A stretch of DNA of 51,747 nt from Bacteroides sp. (GTDB taxonomy: Bacteria > Bacteroidota > Bacteroidia > Bacteroidales > SM23-62), in contig DRHS01000143.1 of the NCBI GenBank assembly GCA_011053095.1, positions 1-51,747 of the forward strand. The letters are read 5' to 3'. Below, in pieces: positions 25,904 through 35,249 of this stretch; positions within the stretch are counted from its first letter, which is position 1; the number at the start of each line of letters is the position of its first letter. A program made the translations under genes and the position numbers. The notes under the pieces were generated by a model. The model did not search any database. It had not been told where the DNA came from and saw only the letters and a program-made list of their open reading frames with translations.

Positions 25904-26770
25904 TCAGCAGATATGCTCGAGGGTGAATTTAATTAATTTATTGACACTGGCTTTGTAATCATCCGTAAACTCCAGGGATGTACGGTTTGCTATCATAGTA
26001 CAGAGGGTAACCGCCTGGTGCCCCAGCAATTGAGAAAGACCGAACAATGCCGAACTTTCCATTTCATAATTCATGATCTTCAATCCCTTGTATTGAAAAC
26101 TTTCCAGCTTGTCATTAAGTCCTGGATCCAGGGGCTGGAGGCGGATTTTTCTTCCCTGTGGACCGTAAAATCCGGGTGCAGAAATCGTGATTCCTGAATG
26201 AAGATCATCGGGAAAAAGTTCGAACAGTTCATCGGATGATCGAATAAAATAGGGATCGGGCAGGCAGGTATCCCATCCGGTATGTTCTTTGAATGCTTTT
26301 TCCATATCCAGGTCGGCAACCTTATTCCGGTCAGCATAAAAGTTCAACACTGTGTCAAATCCAGCAGCATACCTACTGAGTATAAGGCTGTTAATTGGCA
26401 CGCCGGACTGGAGTCCCCCTGTGGTTCCAATCCTAATCAGATTAAGAGACCGCCGTTTGGTATTCAGAACACGCTTCTCCAGGTCAATATTTACAAGGGC
26501 ATCCAGCTCATTCAGGACGATATCGATATTATCCGTACCTATTCCGGATGACATAGCTGTGATCCTTTTGTTTTTGTATATACCGGTATGTGTGACAAAT
26601 TCCCTGTTGGATGATTGTACCTCAATGGAGTCAAAGAATGCGGAAACTATTTTTACCCGGTTGGGGTCTCCTACAAGGATTATGGTATCTGCAATCTGGC
26701 CTGGAAATAACTTCAGATGGAAGATGCTGCCATCGGGATTAAGAATAAGTTCTGAGGGTTTAAATTCCAT
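25904..26770 (-). CDS. Nucleoside phosphorylase (uridine phosphorylase-like)
   Basis: A 288-residue PNP/UDP-family phosphorylase, which splits nucleosides to base and ribose-1-phosphate for salvage. Family blocks are TIILVGDPNRVKIVSAFFDS, FVTHTGIYKNKRITAMSSGI, LIRIGTTGGLQ and YEMESSALFGLSQLLGH, where Glu-Met-Glu binds the ribose. I chose MEFKPSEL at 26770: the longer reading from 26806 adds an unusual MYRVEIKMFFYH without family support. Pyrimidine preference is likely but not proven. The ribokinase upstream could use the ribose side of the same salvage. Confidence 0.82.
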   Translation of the reverse strand: MEFKPSELILNPDGSIFHLKLFPGQIADTIILVGDPNRVKIVSAFFDSIEVQSSNREFVTHTGIYKNKRITAMSSGIGTDNIDIVLNELDALVNIDLEKRVLNTKRRSLNLIRIGTTGGLQSGVPINSLILSRYAAGFDTVLNFYADRNKVADLDMEKAFKEHTGWDTCLPDPYFIRSSDELFELFPDDLHSGITISAPGFYGPQGRKIRLQPLDPGLNDKLESFQYKGLKIMNYEMESSALFGLSQLLGHQAVTLCTMIANRTSLEFTDDYKASVNKLIKFTLEHIC

Positions 26771-26834
26771 ATGGTAAAAAAACATCTTTATTTCGACCCT
26801 GTACAATTAAATTAGTATATTTTTACACATCTAT

Positions 26835-27674
26835 ATGTTAAAACAAAACTTTAATCTTATGAAAAACAAACAATCCTTATTAGTTGTCGGCCTCGTTGTT
26901 ATCGTCCTTGTATTGATTTTTAGCAGCAGAATGTTTTATGTAATCAGACCGGGAGAGAGGGGCTTAATCTTCCACACAATTTCCGGGTATCTGGATAAAG
27001 ACAATATCCGTGGAACGGGATTGCAAATGATCGCTCCCTGGAATAAAATGTACAGATATAATGTACGTGAGCAGCCCCGGGAGGAAACCATGGACGTACT
27101 CGATAAGAACGGCCTTTCCGTAAATGTGGACGTAACCGTTCGGTTTAATCCTGTCTACAACCGGATAGGTGATCTCCATGAGGTGTTCGGAACAGAGTTT
27201 GTCAACACCCTTGTTGTTCCGGAAGTTCGCTCTTCTGTAAGACAGGTCATGGGGCGTTATACCGCAGAGGAGATTTATTCTACAAAACGGAATGAAGTGG
27301 AATCATCCATTATCGAGGAAACCGCCATTATCCTGAAGGCCAATAATATTGATATGAGAGCACTGCTGATTCGTTCCATCAATCTTCCCGCGGAAATAAA
27401 AGGGGCCATTGAGAATAAACTGACCCGGGAACAGGAAGCCCTGTCGATGACATACATCAATGAACGCGAACGCCTGGAAGCTGATCGTAAAGTGATCGAA
27501 GCCAAGGGTATTGCAGATTATAACCGGATCGTCAGTGCCAGTCTGACTACCAATATCCTCAAACTAAGAGGAATTGAAGCAACCAATAAACTGGCTGAAT
27601 CAGCGAATGCTAAGGTAGTTGTTATTGGTAGCGGGAAAGATGGCTTGCCACTGATACTTGGCGGCAACAATTAG
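26835..27674 (+). CDS. Prohibitin-like SPFH/Band 7 membrane protein
   Basis: One N-terminal membrane helix (SLLVVGLVVIVLVLIFSS) anchors an SPFH domain facing the periplasm or cytoplasm, with YVIRPGERGLIF, VNVDVTVRFNP and RSSVRQVMGRYTAEEIYSTK. A helical region follows with INERERLEADRKVIEAKGIA, typical of prohibitins, which form rings that organise membranes and proteases. A start at MKNKQS (26859) is an alternative to the listed ATG. The DUF4293 gene follows after 12 bp, probably on one transcript. Confidence 0.88.
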   Translation: MLKQNFNLMKNKQSLLVVGLVVIVLVLIFSSRMFYVIRPGERGLIFHTISGYLDKDNIRGTGLQMIAPWNKMYRYNVREQPREETMDVLDKNGLSVNVDVTVRFNPVYNRIGDLHEVFGTEFVNTLVVPEVRSSVRQVMGRYTAEEIYSTKRNEVESSIIEETAIILKANNIDMRALLIRSINLPAEIKGAIENKLTREQEALSMTYINERERLEADRKVIEAKGIADYNRIVSASLTTNILKLRGIEATNKLAESANAKVVVIGSGKDGLPLILGGNN

Positions 27675-27686
27675 CCGGAGACTAAC

Positions 27687-28145
27687 ATGATCCAGAGAAT
27701 TCAGACATTGTTTCTGCTCGGGGCTGCAGTTTTTCTTGTACTTATGCTTTTCATGCCCATTGCAGAGATACTGACTGAAGATGGAATTACCTACACAGCT
27801 TTGAGCAAGGGACTCCAGAAAGCAGACAGGGATGTTGTTGTTGAAACCTGGCCGGTTTTTATACTGGTCCTGGTTTCAGCAGCATTACTATTCCTTAATG
27901 TGTTCTTATACAAAAACCGGAAACTTCAGATCCGTTTTTGTGTATATGGAATTATCCTTGGATTCGGAATGATCGGGCTGATGTATTATTTCTGGGTGGT
28001 AATATTCCGGCAGCTTGATGTCAACTCCTATTGGCTCAGGATGCCGGTGATATTTCCGGTTGTTGCAATTATATTGACCTACCTGGCATTCCGGGGAATA
28101 AGGAAGGACGAGATACTTGTCCGGTCAATGGACAAAATCCGCTAA
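27687..28145 (+). CDS. DUF4293 family membrane protein
   Basis: The 152-residue protein begins MIQRIQTLFLLGAAVFLVLM, the family signature, and has four predicted membrane helices (about residues 7-27, 50-68, 80-104 and 115-133). The family is confined to Bacteroidota and has no known function. It follows the SPFH gene by 12 bp. Confidence 0.85.
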   Translation: MIQRIQTLFLLGAAVFLVLMLFMPIAEILTEDGITYTALSKGLQKADRDVVVETWPVFILVLVSAALLFLNVFLYKNRKLQIRFCVYGIILGFGMIGLMYYFWVVIFRQLDVNSYWLRMPVIFPVVAIILTYLAFRGIRKDEILVRSMDKIR

Positions 28146-28196
28146 GATTCCGGACTACCCGGGCTGCTGTCTATTAGAAACAGAGCTTCCTAAATG

Positions 28197-28667
28197 TCAG
28201 CCGGAAGAAATGATCTCCATGCTGTTTGCATCGGTGATCTTCTCACAGTAATAGCATTTAATGCTTACAGGATGCCTTGTGACTAGGTCAAATTTAGTAC
28301 GTACCTCTTCCTGGTTTGTTATACACATTGGGTTTACGCACTTTACAATGCGTTCAATCCTTTCAGGAATTTCAACGACTTTTTTCTCGACCACTTCGTA
28401 ATCCCTGATAATATTGACCTTAACATCCGGTGCGACCAGGGCGATCCGGTCGAGGTCTTCCTGCTTGAAGAATACTCCGCTGAGTTTCATAATTCCTTTT
28501 TTCTCAAGCTTTTCACTGTCAAGATTGGTTCCGAAGGTAATTTGATTCTCAATATGGTCGAGTCCCAGTATATCGATTACCCTGAAAAGTTCTTTCGCCG
28601 GGATATGGTCGATCACTGTTCCGTCTTTAATGGCACTTACAACAAGCTGTTTGCGATCTTTCATCAT
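28197..28667 (-). CDS. pyrI: Aspartate carbamoyltransferase regulatory chain
   Basis: PyrI binds nucleotides and regulates the catalytic trimers of ATCase, the first committed step of pyrimidine synthesis. The four zinc ligands Cys110, Cys115, Cys138 and Cys141 are present (CVNPMC, then CYYC). The N-terminal allosteric part shows GTVIDHIPAKELFRVIDILG. Length 156 is normal. It starts 5 bp after pyrB, so the two chains are made together. Confidence 0.96.
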   Translation of the reverse strand: MMKDRKQLVVSAIKDGTVIDHIPAKELFRVIDILGLDHIENQITFGTNLDSEKLEKKGIMKLSGVFFKQEDLDRIALVAPDVKVNIIRDYEVVEKKVVEIPERIERIVKCVNPMCITNQEEVRTKFDLVTRHPVSIKCYYCEKITDANSMEIISSG

Positions 28668-28672
28668 TTTCT

Positions 28673-29584
28673 TTATTTATTCAATCCTAAAATGGAAGTT
28701 ATAATGGCCTGACGCGCATAAACACCGTTTCTTGCCTGGGTGAAATAGTAGGCCTTTTTGTTTTCGTCAACATCTACTGTGATCTCGTTAACGCGAGGCA
28801 GTGGGTGAAGAACTTTAAGATTTTTCTTCGTGTTTTCAAGCATCTCGTTTTTCAGGATGTATACGTTCTTAACCCTTTCGTATTCAATAGGATCTGAGAA
28901 TCTCTCCTTCTGGACTCTGGTCATGTACAGGATATCAGCTTCGGCGATGATATCTGTGAAATCTTTATGCTCATGATACTTTAGTCCCAGGGCATCCAGG
29001 TGCTGCTTGTATTCATCCGGCATTTTCAGTTCATCCGGGGAGATAAAATGAAATGTTGTTTTGAATTTTGACATTGCCATAAGAAGGCTGTGTACGGTTC
29101 GTCCGTATTTCAGGTCACCAACCATGAAAATTTCGAGTCCCTCAAGGGTTCCCTGGGTCTTTTTGATGGAGTACATGTCAAGCAGAGTCTGGGTAGGGTG
29201 CTGGTTTGCACCGTCTCCGGCATTGATTATTGGGACGGTAGCCATTTCGCTCGCCCAGCGTGCACTTCCTTCGACAGGGTGACGCATAACAATCAGATCG
29301 CTGTAATTACTGACGATCCTGATAGCATCGCTAAGGGTTTCCCCTTTGGAGGCACTGGTAGTTCCTGAATCGGAGAACCCTATGATCCTTCCTCCAAGCT
29401 GGTTAACAGCAGATTCAAAACTTAAACGTGTTCGGGTGGAAGGTTCGAAAAATAAGGTAGCAATTACATAGCCCTGAAGTATATTCTGCTTTGGATTCTT
29501 CTCGTATTTTGCAGAAAGCTCCAGGATCTTCAGGTAATCTTCTTTTGAGTAGTCATCAATGGATACAAGGCTTTTACCAACCAT
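28673..29584 (-). CDS. pyrB: Aspartate carbamoyltransferase catalytic chain
   Basis: PyrB condenses carbamoyl phosphate with aspartate. The carbamoyl-phosphate-binding motif STRTR is at 49-53 in [20 protein letters not shown]. The 80s loop is present as [51 protein letters not shown] and HPLPRVNEI complete the signature. The 303 residues match the class that associates with PyrI, which follows immediately. No clear pyrimidine-sensing leader was seen in the 117-bp upstream gap. Confidence 0.97.
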   Translation of the reverse strand: MVGKSLVSIDDYSKEDYLKILELSAKYEKNPKQNILQGYVIATLFFEPSTRTRLSFESAVNQLGGRIIGFSDSGTTSASKGETLSDAIRIVSNYSDLIVMRHPVEGSARWASEMATVPIINAGDGANQHPTQTLLDMYSIKKTQGTLEGLEIFMVGDLKYGRTVHSLLMAMSKFKTTFHFISPDELKMPDEYKQHLDALGLKYHEHKDFTDIIAEADILYMTRVQKERFSDPIEYERVKNVYILKNEMLENTKKNLKVLHPLPRVNEITVDVDENKKAYYFTQARNGVYARQAIITSILGLNK

Positions 29585-29694
29585 AAAAAGAATGTTTAAA
29601 TATCAATGAACAATATCGTGGAAATAATGAAATGGATAATTGTTTTAAAAATAGCTATGTAGAATATCACTGCAAAGCTATGTTGATAAGAATT

Positions 29695-29720
29695 AAAAAC
29701 TTTAGCCCGGGGATGGGCTA
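29695..29720 (-). terminator. Terminator after yigZ
   Basis: TAGCCC (29703-29708), a 6-nt loop and GGGCTA (29715-29720) form a perfect stem overlapping the end of the gene. On the minus strand it is followed by AAAGTTTTT. Confidence 0.5.
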
Positions 29721-30340
29721 GAATCCGGGATCGGATCCTTTAGCTCAGCTTTTGCCCCGGTAAGTTTATTTACGAGTTCCAGAACATGGATTGTCCTGCT
29801 TTTCCGCACCTCTGAGACCATCATGCATGTGTCCGTGAAGTTCTGTTCTTTCACAGTCATTTTCTCATCATCGATGATTTTCTTTATCGCGTTAGTCAGG
29901 GGGTAGGTATAACTGATTTCAATCAGGTCAGTTTCAACTGCGTCAATAATTGTAGCTTTTTTCAGAGCTTCTGCAGCTGCCGACCGGTAAGCATTTATTA
30001 GTCCCCCGACCCCCAGCAAGGTGCCTCCGAAGTATCGTATAACTATGACAAGGACATTGCTTAGATCGTATGCCTGAATCTGCCCGAGTATAGGTTTACC
30101 AGCCGAATTTGAAGGTTCGCCGTCATCGTTCGCCCTGACTTCATTCTTAGCCGCACCCAGGCGATAGGCATAGCAGTGGTGCCTGGCATCGTGATATTCT
30201 TTTCTGAGTCTTTCCTGAATTGATTTTATCTCTTTGGTTGATGATACAGGAAAAGCGAAGGCAAGAAATTTACTGCCCCGGTCCCGAAACAATCCTTCAG
30301 ATCGTTTTTCTATTGTGCGGTATGCATCTTCGGTTCTCAT
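29702..30340 (-). CDS. yigZ: YigZ/IMPACT family protein (UPF0029)
   Basis: The protein has the IMPACT/UPF0029 domain with SEGLFRDRGSKFLAFAFPV, ARHHCYAYRLG, NDDGEPSNSAGKPIL and VLVIVIRYFGGTLLGVGGLI, followed by the small ferredoxin-like YigZ C-terminal domain. The biochemical role is unsettled; eukaryotic IMPACT regulates translation. I chose the ATG at 30340, 4 bp past the end of the upstream gene. The longer reading from 30367 overlaps that gene and adds MSLLILHRK, which has no family support. It is probably the last gene of the dnaA unit. Confidence 0.85.
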   Translation of the reverse strand: MRTEDAYRTIEKRSEGLFRDRGSKFLAFAFPVSSTKEIKSIQERLRKEYHDARHHCYAYRLGAAKNEVRANDDGEPSNSAGKPILGQIQAYDLSNVLVIVIRYFGGTLLGVGGLINAYRSAAAEALKKATIIDAVETDLIEISYTYPLTNAIKKIIDDEKMTVKEQNFTDTCMMVSEVRKSRTIHVLELVNKLTGAKAELKDPIPDSSPSPG

Positions 30341-30344
30341 TTTC

Positions 30345-31229
30345 CTATGAAGAATAAGCAAGGACAATGGAAGCGATAATGCAGATAATAATCCCTGTTA
30401 TGTTAAGCCTTGAGAGCTTCTCACGGAAAAGCAGAACCCCGAGAAGAACAGATAAGGCCACTATTCCTATGTTGTTGATCCCGAATACCACGGAGCTGTC
30501 AATTATTCCATGGGAGGGGTGGCTGTAGTTCAGGGTCCGCACCAGAAAAAAGATGGAACCAAAGTTTACAAATCCCAGAAGAACACCCCATCCCAGCACT
30601 CTGAAATTAAAGAGTGACAACCAACGGTTTTTACCTGTAAAGCTGACCAGTATCCCGCTTATTGCTGATATGCCGAAAAGAAGGGCTGTAAAAAGGGAGA
30701 GGTTGTTGTCCGATACGTATTCATGCTGTGCCAGTTTTACAAGAGAATCCACAATACCCATTCCCACGAAAAGGATCAGGGGCAGATAGAGTAAAGACGG
30801 ATCCGGCAATTTATTCTTCTTTTTAAAGATGGTAAGCAAAACTCCTGCCAGGGCAATCAGGATACCCAGTGTTTTCAGAAGGCTTATTGTATCCCCCGGG
30901 TCATAAAGAATAGAAAAAATAATTGGAAAGATGACAGACATCTTGCCAGCGATGGTGGTCACTGCCATGCCGGCCTTTTGAGAGGATCTTGCAATAATGA
31001 AAAACATTACTATAAACAGGATCCCGATAATTACAGCCAGCACAAAAAATGGCGGGGGATAATTCCATGCAGTTCTGACGGTGTCTCCGCTGAAAAAAAA
31101 ACCTATAGAGGATGCTGTGATGTAATTTATTACGATTACGGGAAATGTTTTTACATCCCGCCTGTCAATTAACCGGAATATCAGAAATATTCCGGTGGAA
31201 CTTAGGATGCTAAGAAGGAGGTAGGTCAA
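30345..31229 (-). CDS. EamA/DMT-type membrane transporter
   Basis: The 294-residue protein consists of about ten membrane helices in two similar halves, as in the drug/metabolite transporter (EamA) group. It has the usual small loops and final helix GIIICIIASIVLAYSS. A glutamate-poor core gives no substrate clue. It starts 3 bp after the dnaA stop, an unusual partner for dnaA. Confidence 0.75.
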   Translation of the reverse strand: MTYLLLSILSSTGIFLIFRLIDRRDVKTFPVIVINYITASSIGFFFSGDTVRTAWNYPPPFFVLAVIIGILFIVMFFIIARSSQKAGMAVTTIAGKMSVIFPIIFSILYDPGDTISLLKTLGILIALAGVLLTIFKKKNKLPDPSLLYLPLILFVGMGIVDSLVKLAQHEYVSDNNLSLFTALLFGISAISGILVSFTGKNRWLSLFNFRVLGWGVLLGFVNFGSIFFLVRTLNYSHPSHGIIDSSVVFGINNIGIVALSVLLGVLLFREKLSRLNITGIIICIIASIVLAYSS

Positions 31230-31231
31230 AA

Positions 31232-32656
31232 CTAGATTTTAAGCTTCTTCTCGATCTCATCAATCTGGATACGGAAACGCTTATCGGTTTCAATCAGGTT
31301 GTTGACGGTCTTGCAGGCATGCAGAACAGTAGCGTGATCCTTGCCCCCGATCTGTGTACCAATGGTTGCCAGTGAGGCTTTGGTCATGCTCTTGGAAAAG
31401 AACATGGCAACCTGTCTGGCCTGAACGATCTCACGCTTCCTGGTTTTTGACTGGATATGATCCAACGGGATATTGAAATAATTACATACCACTTTCTGAA
31501 TGTAATCGATGCTGATCTCGCGTTTTGTGTTCTTGATGAGTTTATCGATCATATCCTTGGCCAGGTCGAGAGTGATCTCTTTCTTATTGAGTGTTGACTG
31601 GGCCAGCAAGGAGATGAGGGCACCTTCAAGCTCCCTGATGTTATCCGTGATATGAGTTGCAATATATTCTACAACTTCTTCCGGGAGTTCAATACCATCT
31701 TTGTAAGTTTTCATTTTCAGGATGGCCATCCTGGTTTCAAAGTCCGGTATCTGGAGATCGGCTGATAGTCCCCACTTAAAACGTGAAAGCAATCTTTGTT
31801 CAAGCCCCTGCAATTCAACTGGTGGTTTGTCAGAAGTAAGTATTAGCTGCTTGCCGGACTGATGGAGGTGGTTGAAAATATGAAAGAAAGCATCCTGGGT
31901 TTTTTCCTTGCCTGCAAATTCATGCACATCATCAATTACCAGCACATCAATCATCTGGTAAAAATGAATAAAGTCGTTTTTATTATTGTTCCTGATTGAG
32001 TCTACAAACTGGGTCTGGAATTTATTGGCATTCACATACAATACTGTCTTATCCTGTGATTGTTCCTTCACCTGTATCCCTATGGCCTGGGCCAGGTGGG
32101 TTTTGCCAAGTCCTGATTCACCATAAATGAGAAGTGGATTAAATGCAGTTCCCCCGGGATTGTTAGCAACTGCATATCCTGCAGAGCGGGCTAGTCTGTT
32201 GCAGTCACCTTCTACAAAATTGGTGAAGGAATTTTCCGGGTTGAGCATCGGGTCAATGTTCAGTTTCTTGAGCCCGGGAATGATGAAAGGATTCTTGATG
32301 GTGGTCGCCTCTGAATCAATAGGAAAGGATACCGGTTTGTTCTTCAACTCCTTCTGGTTCCTGGCCGGAAGCTTGACAGTATAAGGTTTGGAGCTGGAAG
32401 AATATCCGTTGTTTTCCATAACAACACTGTATTCAAGCTTTGCGTCAAATCCAAGTTCCTTACGCAATACTTTTCTAAGTATATCAATATACTGTTCTTC
32501 CAGATATTCATAAAAGAAGGGGCTGGGAACCTGAATAGTCAGAATACTTTTCTCGAGTTTTACTGGAACAATGGGTTCAAACCAAGTTCGGTAGCTTATC
32601 GAGGGTACATTATCCTTAATTATTTTCAGGCATCTGTTCCAAACTGCGTCATGCAT
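31232..32656 (-). CDS. dnaA: Chromosomal replication initiator DnaA
   Basis: DnaA binds and melts the origin. Domain I is at residues 1-85 (FEPIVPVKLEKSILTIQVPS). The AAA+ core has Walker A GESGLGKT (179-186) and Walker B with Asp242-Asp243 in VLVIDDVHEFAGKEKTQ. Domain IV carries the DNA-binding GGKDHATVLHACKTV, where Lys replaces the more usual Arg of GGRDH. The 474 residues are normal for the phylum. The 365-bp gap upstream is AT-rich. Confidence 0.97.
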   Translation of the reverse strand: MHDAVWNRCLKIIKDNVPSISYRTWFEPIVPVKLEKSILTIQVPSPFFYEYLEEQYIDILRKVLRKELGFDAKLEYSVVMENNGYSSSSKPYTVKLPARNQKELKNKPVSFPIDSEATTIKNPFIIPGLKKLNIDPMLNPENSFTNFVEGDCNRLARSAGYAVANNPGGTAFNPLLIYGESGLGKTHLAQAIGIQVKEQSQDKTVLYVNANKFQTQFVDSIRNNNKNDFIHFYQMIDVLVIDDVHEFAGKEKTQDAFFHIFNHLHQSGKQLILTSDKPPVELQGLEQRLLSRFKWGLSADLQIPDFETRMAILKMKTYKDGIELPEEVVEYIATHITDNIRELEGALISLLAQSTLNKKEITLDLAKDMIDKLIKNTKREISIDYIQKVVCNYFNIPLDHIQSKTRKREIVQARQVAMFFSKSMTKASLATIGTQIGGKDHATVLHACKTVNNLIETDKRFRIQIDEIEKKLKI

Positions 32657-33021
32657 CAGGGAGAAAAAATTAATTGGTTACTATACTTTGCTATACTTTT
32701 AAACTACCCTCAAAGGATTAGCTAAGTTTGTGAAAAAAAAAGTAAAAAAAAAGCTCTTTATCATTTGACTTTGTTAAATAAATCATATAAGGTTTATTAT
32801 CAGTCTTTTAAAAAAATAAAAAAATGAAAAAAAATCTAAGTTACTTATAATCAGTCATTTGTAACTAATGAACCTTAATAAATTGTACCTTAATTATTTA
32901 TAAAATATTAATTGAAGTGAAAGGTTCAATGAAGCCTGCTGCCGAAGTATTTTAATCAAAAAAAAATCATATTTGGTCAAATCATTTTGACCTTTAAAGT
33001 CAGATTCCGGACCCAAGATGA
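32657..33021. other. AT-rich gap next to dnaA; possible origin, no standard DnaA boxes
   Basis: The gap is very AT-rich with long A runs. I found no TTATNCACA box on either strand. What is present: CTATACTTT twice in tandem near 32682-32701, TTATTATCAGTC at 32794 and its near copy TTATAATCAGTC at 32845 (11 of 12 identical), and AGTTAC/GTAACT arms flanking the second copy. It holds the dnaA promoter and the terminator of the gene at 33022. An origin function is only a guess. Confidence 0.35.
32975..32992 (-). terminator. Terminator of the amidase-MCE operon
   Basis: GGTCAAA-TCAT-TTTGACC is a perfect 7-bp stem with a 4-nt loop. It lies 30 nt after the MCE stop on the minus strand and is followed by AAATATGA and T8. 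Confidence 0.6.
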
Positions 33022-33972
33022 TTATTTCTTTTCTTTTTTATCCGATTTCCCGAAGACGGATACATTTACATATTTCTTCGGATTTTCCTGCAGGTCTTTT
33101 AACAGGAGTTCAAGTTCTTTTGAAAGTGATTCGATGTTCCGGTAAAGTGTATCATTATTAATCAGCATTCCAATAGTGCCTTCGCCATCATTAATCTTCT
33201 CCAGAATCTGATGTGTCTGCTCGAGTGTCCTGTTGGTATTATTGATTGTTTCTTTAAGATCTGACTTTGCAATTGAATCAGTAATTGATTCTATATTGCT
33301 CATTGCTGCTGCCAGTTCTTCATTATGATTCTTGAGGTTTTCTGTAATTGATTCCATATTGGATATGAGCAGGTTTAACTTGCCATCTTTGGCAAGCATG
33401 ACTTCCATTCCGTCAACGCTGCTTTCCATTTTTTGAATGGATGATTTGAGAAGGTCTGCGCTTTCCCTGTCAAATACATAGGCCATGGCAGACATCAGGG
33501 AGTCAACTGTAACGATAAGGTTTTCAGCCTTATCCTTGACCGGACTCAGCTGCTGTTCCAACTGGTCTGTCAATCCGGCCCTCACAGTTGCCTCCAGTGT
33601 ATCACCGGAAATATGAATGTCATCAGAGCTGCCAAGTATGATTTCAACAGCCTTGGTTCCCATAAAATCAGCATCATACAAAATTGCTGAAGAGGGTACA
33701 GGGAGTTTGTATTGTTTCTCAATTTCAAGGGATACGATCAGTGAGTTGTTTCCTTTCAAATTAAAAACAATATCGCCTACCTGCCCAACATTGTACCCGC
33801 TGATGAAAATTTTACTGTTTTTTTCCAGTCCCCCGATATTATTAAAAACTGCATAGTATGTATCAACACGGGTCAGAATATTTCTGCCCTTGAGGAAATT
33901 CAATCCCCAGATAGTAGCAGCAATTGCAGTAGTAATAATGATCCCAATTTTGATTTCGCTGGAAAGTCTCAT
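33022..33972 (-). CDS. MCE/MlaD family lipid-transport protein
   Basis: An N-terminal membrane helix (residues 8-24) precedes one MCE domain (about residues 38-115) with TYYAVFNNIGGLEKNSKIFI, SGYNVGQVGDIVF and ILGSSDDIHISGDTLEA. A long helical region rich in Asn/Ile/Glu follows, as in MCE proteins that form hexameric rings and helical tubes. They move phospholipid between membranes. It starts 29 bp after the amidase gene, on the same strand. The other Mla components (MlaE, MlaF) are not in the window. Confidence 0.87.
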   Translation of the reverse strand: MRLSSEIKIGIIITTAIAATIWGLNFLKGRNILTRVDTYYAVFNNIGGLEKNSKIFISGYNVGQVGDIVFNLKGNNSLIVSLEIEKQYKLPVPSSAILYDADFMGTKAVEIILGSSDDIHISGDTLEATVRAGLTDQLEQQLSPVKDKAENLIVTVDSLMSAMAYVFDRESADLLKSSIQKMESSVDGMEVMLAKDGKLNLLISNMESITENLKNHNEELAAAMSNIESITDSIAKSDLKETINNTNRTLEQTHQILEKINDGEGTIGMLINNDTLYRNIESLSKELELLLKDLQENPKKYVNVSVFGKSDKKEKK

Positions 33973-34001
33973 ATGGCTTGAAAAGTGAGAATTAAAGTTA
34001 A

Positions 34002-35165
34002 TTATTTATTTTGGTTACGGGCTTCTGAGAGGGGAATAATTATGCCGCCCTGTACAGCAATTACAAAGGCTCCGGGAAAAGATTGCTGTACTTCCGGCAC
34101 CATTCTGGAAACCTGTTCGAAAGAAGTCGATTTTCCGACTGCATATTTGTACAGATTGTTTGTTTTGAACTCTGCTACATGACCATAATCTGAAAAGGAA
34201 AAATCATCCAGTGTCCGGCCGCGTGTTGTAGTAAGAACCTGTACCATATAATAAATATTACTATCCTCCTGGAGATCCGGGTCTGTGGCAACGGTCATAT
34301 ATGTCACAGGGCGTTCTTCTCTTTCCGGGAGTTTCAGACTGCCTTTGGCGCTATTGTTCTCAATATTTCGCTTATACTCTTTAAAGGCCCGGTAGATAGC
34401 AGAAGCAAGGTATTCCTGTCCCTCTTTAGACATCATATATCTTTGTTCTGAGGCATTTGTAATGAATCCGGTTTCTATAAGCACGGATGGCATTGTGGTC
34501 CTCCAGAGTACAAGGAACCTCTCCTGTTTGACTCCCCTGTCATTTCGCATTGCCCTTTCCCTGAACTGGTCCTGAACCAGATCTGCAAACTCAATACTCT
34601 GGGAAGTATAGGTTTTCTGCATGAGGTTGAAAATAATATAGGATTCTGCCAGGTCAGGGTCGAATCCCTCGTAATTGGACTCGTAATTTTCCTCCAGTGT
34701 TATAACGGAGTTTTCTTTCATGGCAACCTGCAGATTCCTTTCATCATGAGAGGTACCCATAGTAAATGTTTCTGCTCCCCTGGTATTTGGATTTGTCCAC
34801 CAGTTTGAATGGATGGATATGAAAAGGTCGGCATTGTTCCTGTTAGCAATGTTAGCTCTTTCATGCAATTCAACAAAAACATCCGTTTTGCGGGTATAGA
34901 TCACCTTTATATCCGGGAGATTTTTTTCAATATAATCTCCGAGTTTAAGTGCCACTGCAAGAACAATATCCTTTTCCTTGCCTCTGGATCCGATTGCGCC
35001 CGGATCATGACCACCATGTCCGGCATCAATCACAACAATATCAAGTTTGTCCACTGGCTCATCTGTCGCATGGAGAAATGGTGCCATAAATATTATTACG
35101 GCGTATACAAGAATCAGGCATAAATACCGTTTAATCAACAGTGTTTTCAGGCTTGGAATTCCCAT
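34002..35165 (-). CDS. N-acetylmuramoyl-L-alanine amidase with SPOR-like C terminus
   Basis: After a membrane/signal segment (about residues 12-31), an Amidase_3 domain has zinc ligands His50 in IDAGHGGHDPGA, Glu64 in GKEKDIVLA and His119 in FISIHSNWW, plus the catalytic Glu in VLIETGFITN. It cuts the amide bond between MurNAc and the peptide. The last 85 residues (YYMVQVL to PGAFVIAV) resemble a SPOR domain, which targets septal glycan. The start at 35165 was chosen because the promoter box at 35220-35227 lies downstream of the longer open frame's start at 35504. Confidence 0.9.
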   Translation of the reverse strand: MGIPSLKTLLIKRYLCLILVYAVIIFMAPFLHATDEPVDKLDIVVIDAGHGGHDPGAIGSRGKEKDIVLAVALKLGDYIEKNLPDIKVIYTRKTDVFVELHERANIANRNNADLFISIHSNWWTNPNTRGAETFTMGTSHDERNLQVAMKENSVITLEENYESNYEGFDPDLAESYIIFNLMQKTYTSQSIEFADLVQDQFRERAMRNDRGVKQERFLVLWRTTMPSVLIETGFITNASEQRYMMSKEGQEYLASAIYRAFKEYKRNIENNSAKGSLKLPEREERPVTYMTVATDPDLQEDSNIYYMVQVLTTTRGRTLDDFSFSDYGHVAEFKTNNLYKYAVGKSTSFEQVSRMVPEVQQSFPGAFVIAVQGGIIIPLSEARNQNK

Positions 35166-35219
35166 CAAATCTCGATTAATTTGATTAGTTTTAGGGGTTT
35201 TATTAAAACGCGATCTGTA

Positions 35220-35249
35220 CAAAATTAGCATATATAAATTGTCTACAAA
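35220..35249 (-). promoter_or_regulatory. Promoter of the amidase gene
   Basis: On the minus strand TTTG (35249-35246) is followed after 18 nt by TAATTTTG (35227-35220), a near-ideal -33/-7 pair for Bacteroidota. It lies 55 nt before the amidase ATG and within the start of the divergent lptD frame. Confidence 0.65.

Noticed and set aside
32657-33021. Confident call of oriC
   Set aside because: No consensus DnaA box is present, and in Bacteroidota the origin is often not beside dnaA. Kept only as a low-confidence note.
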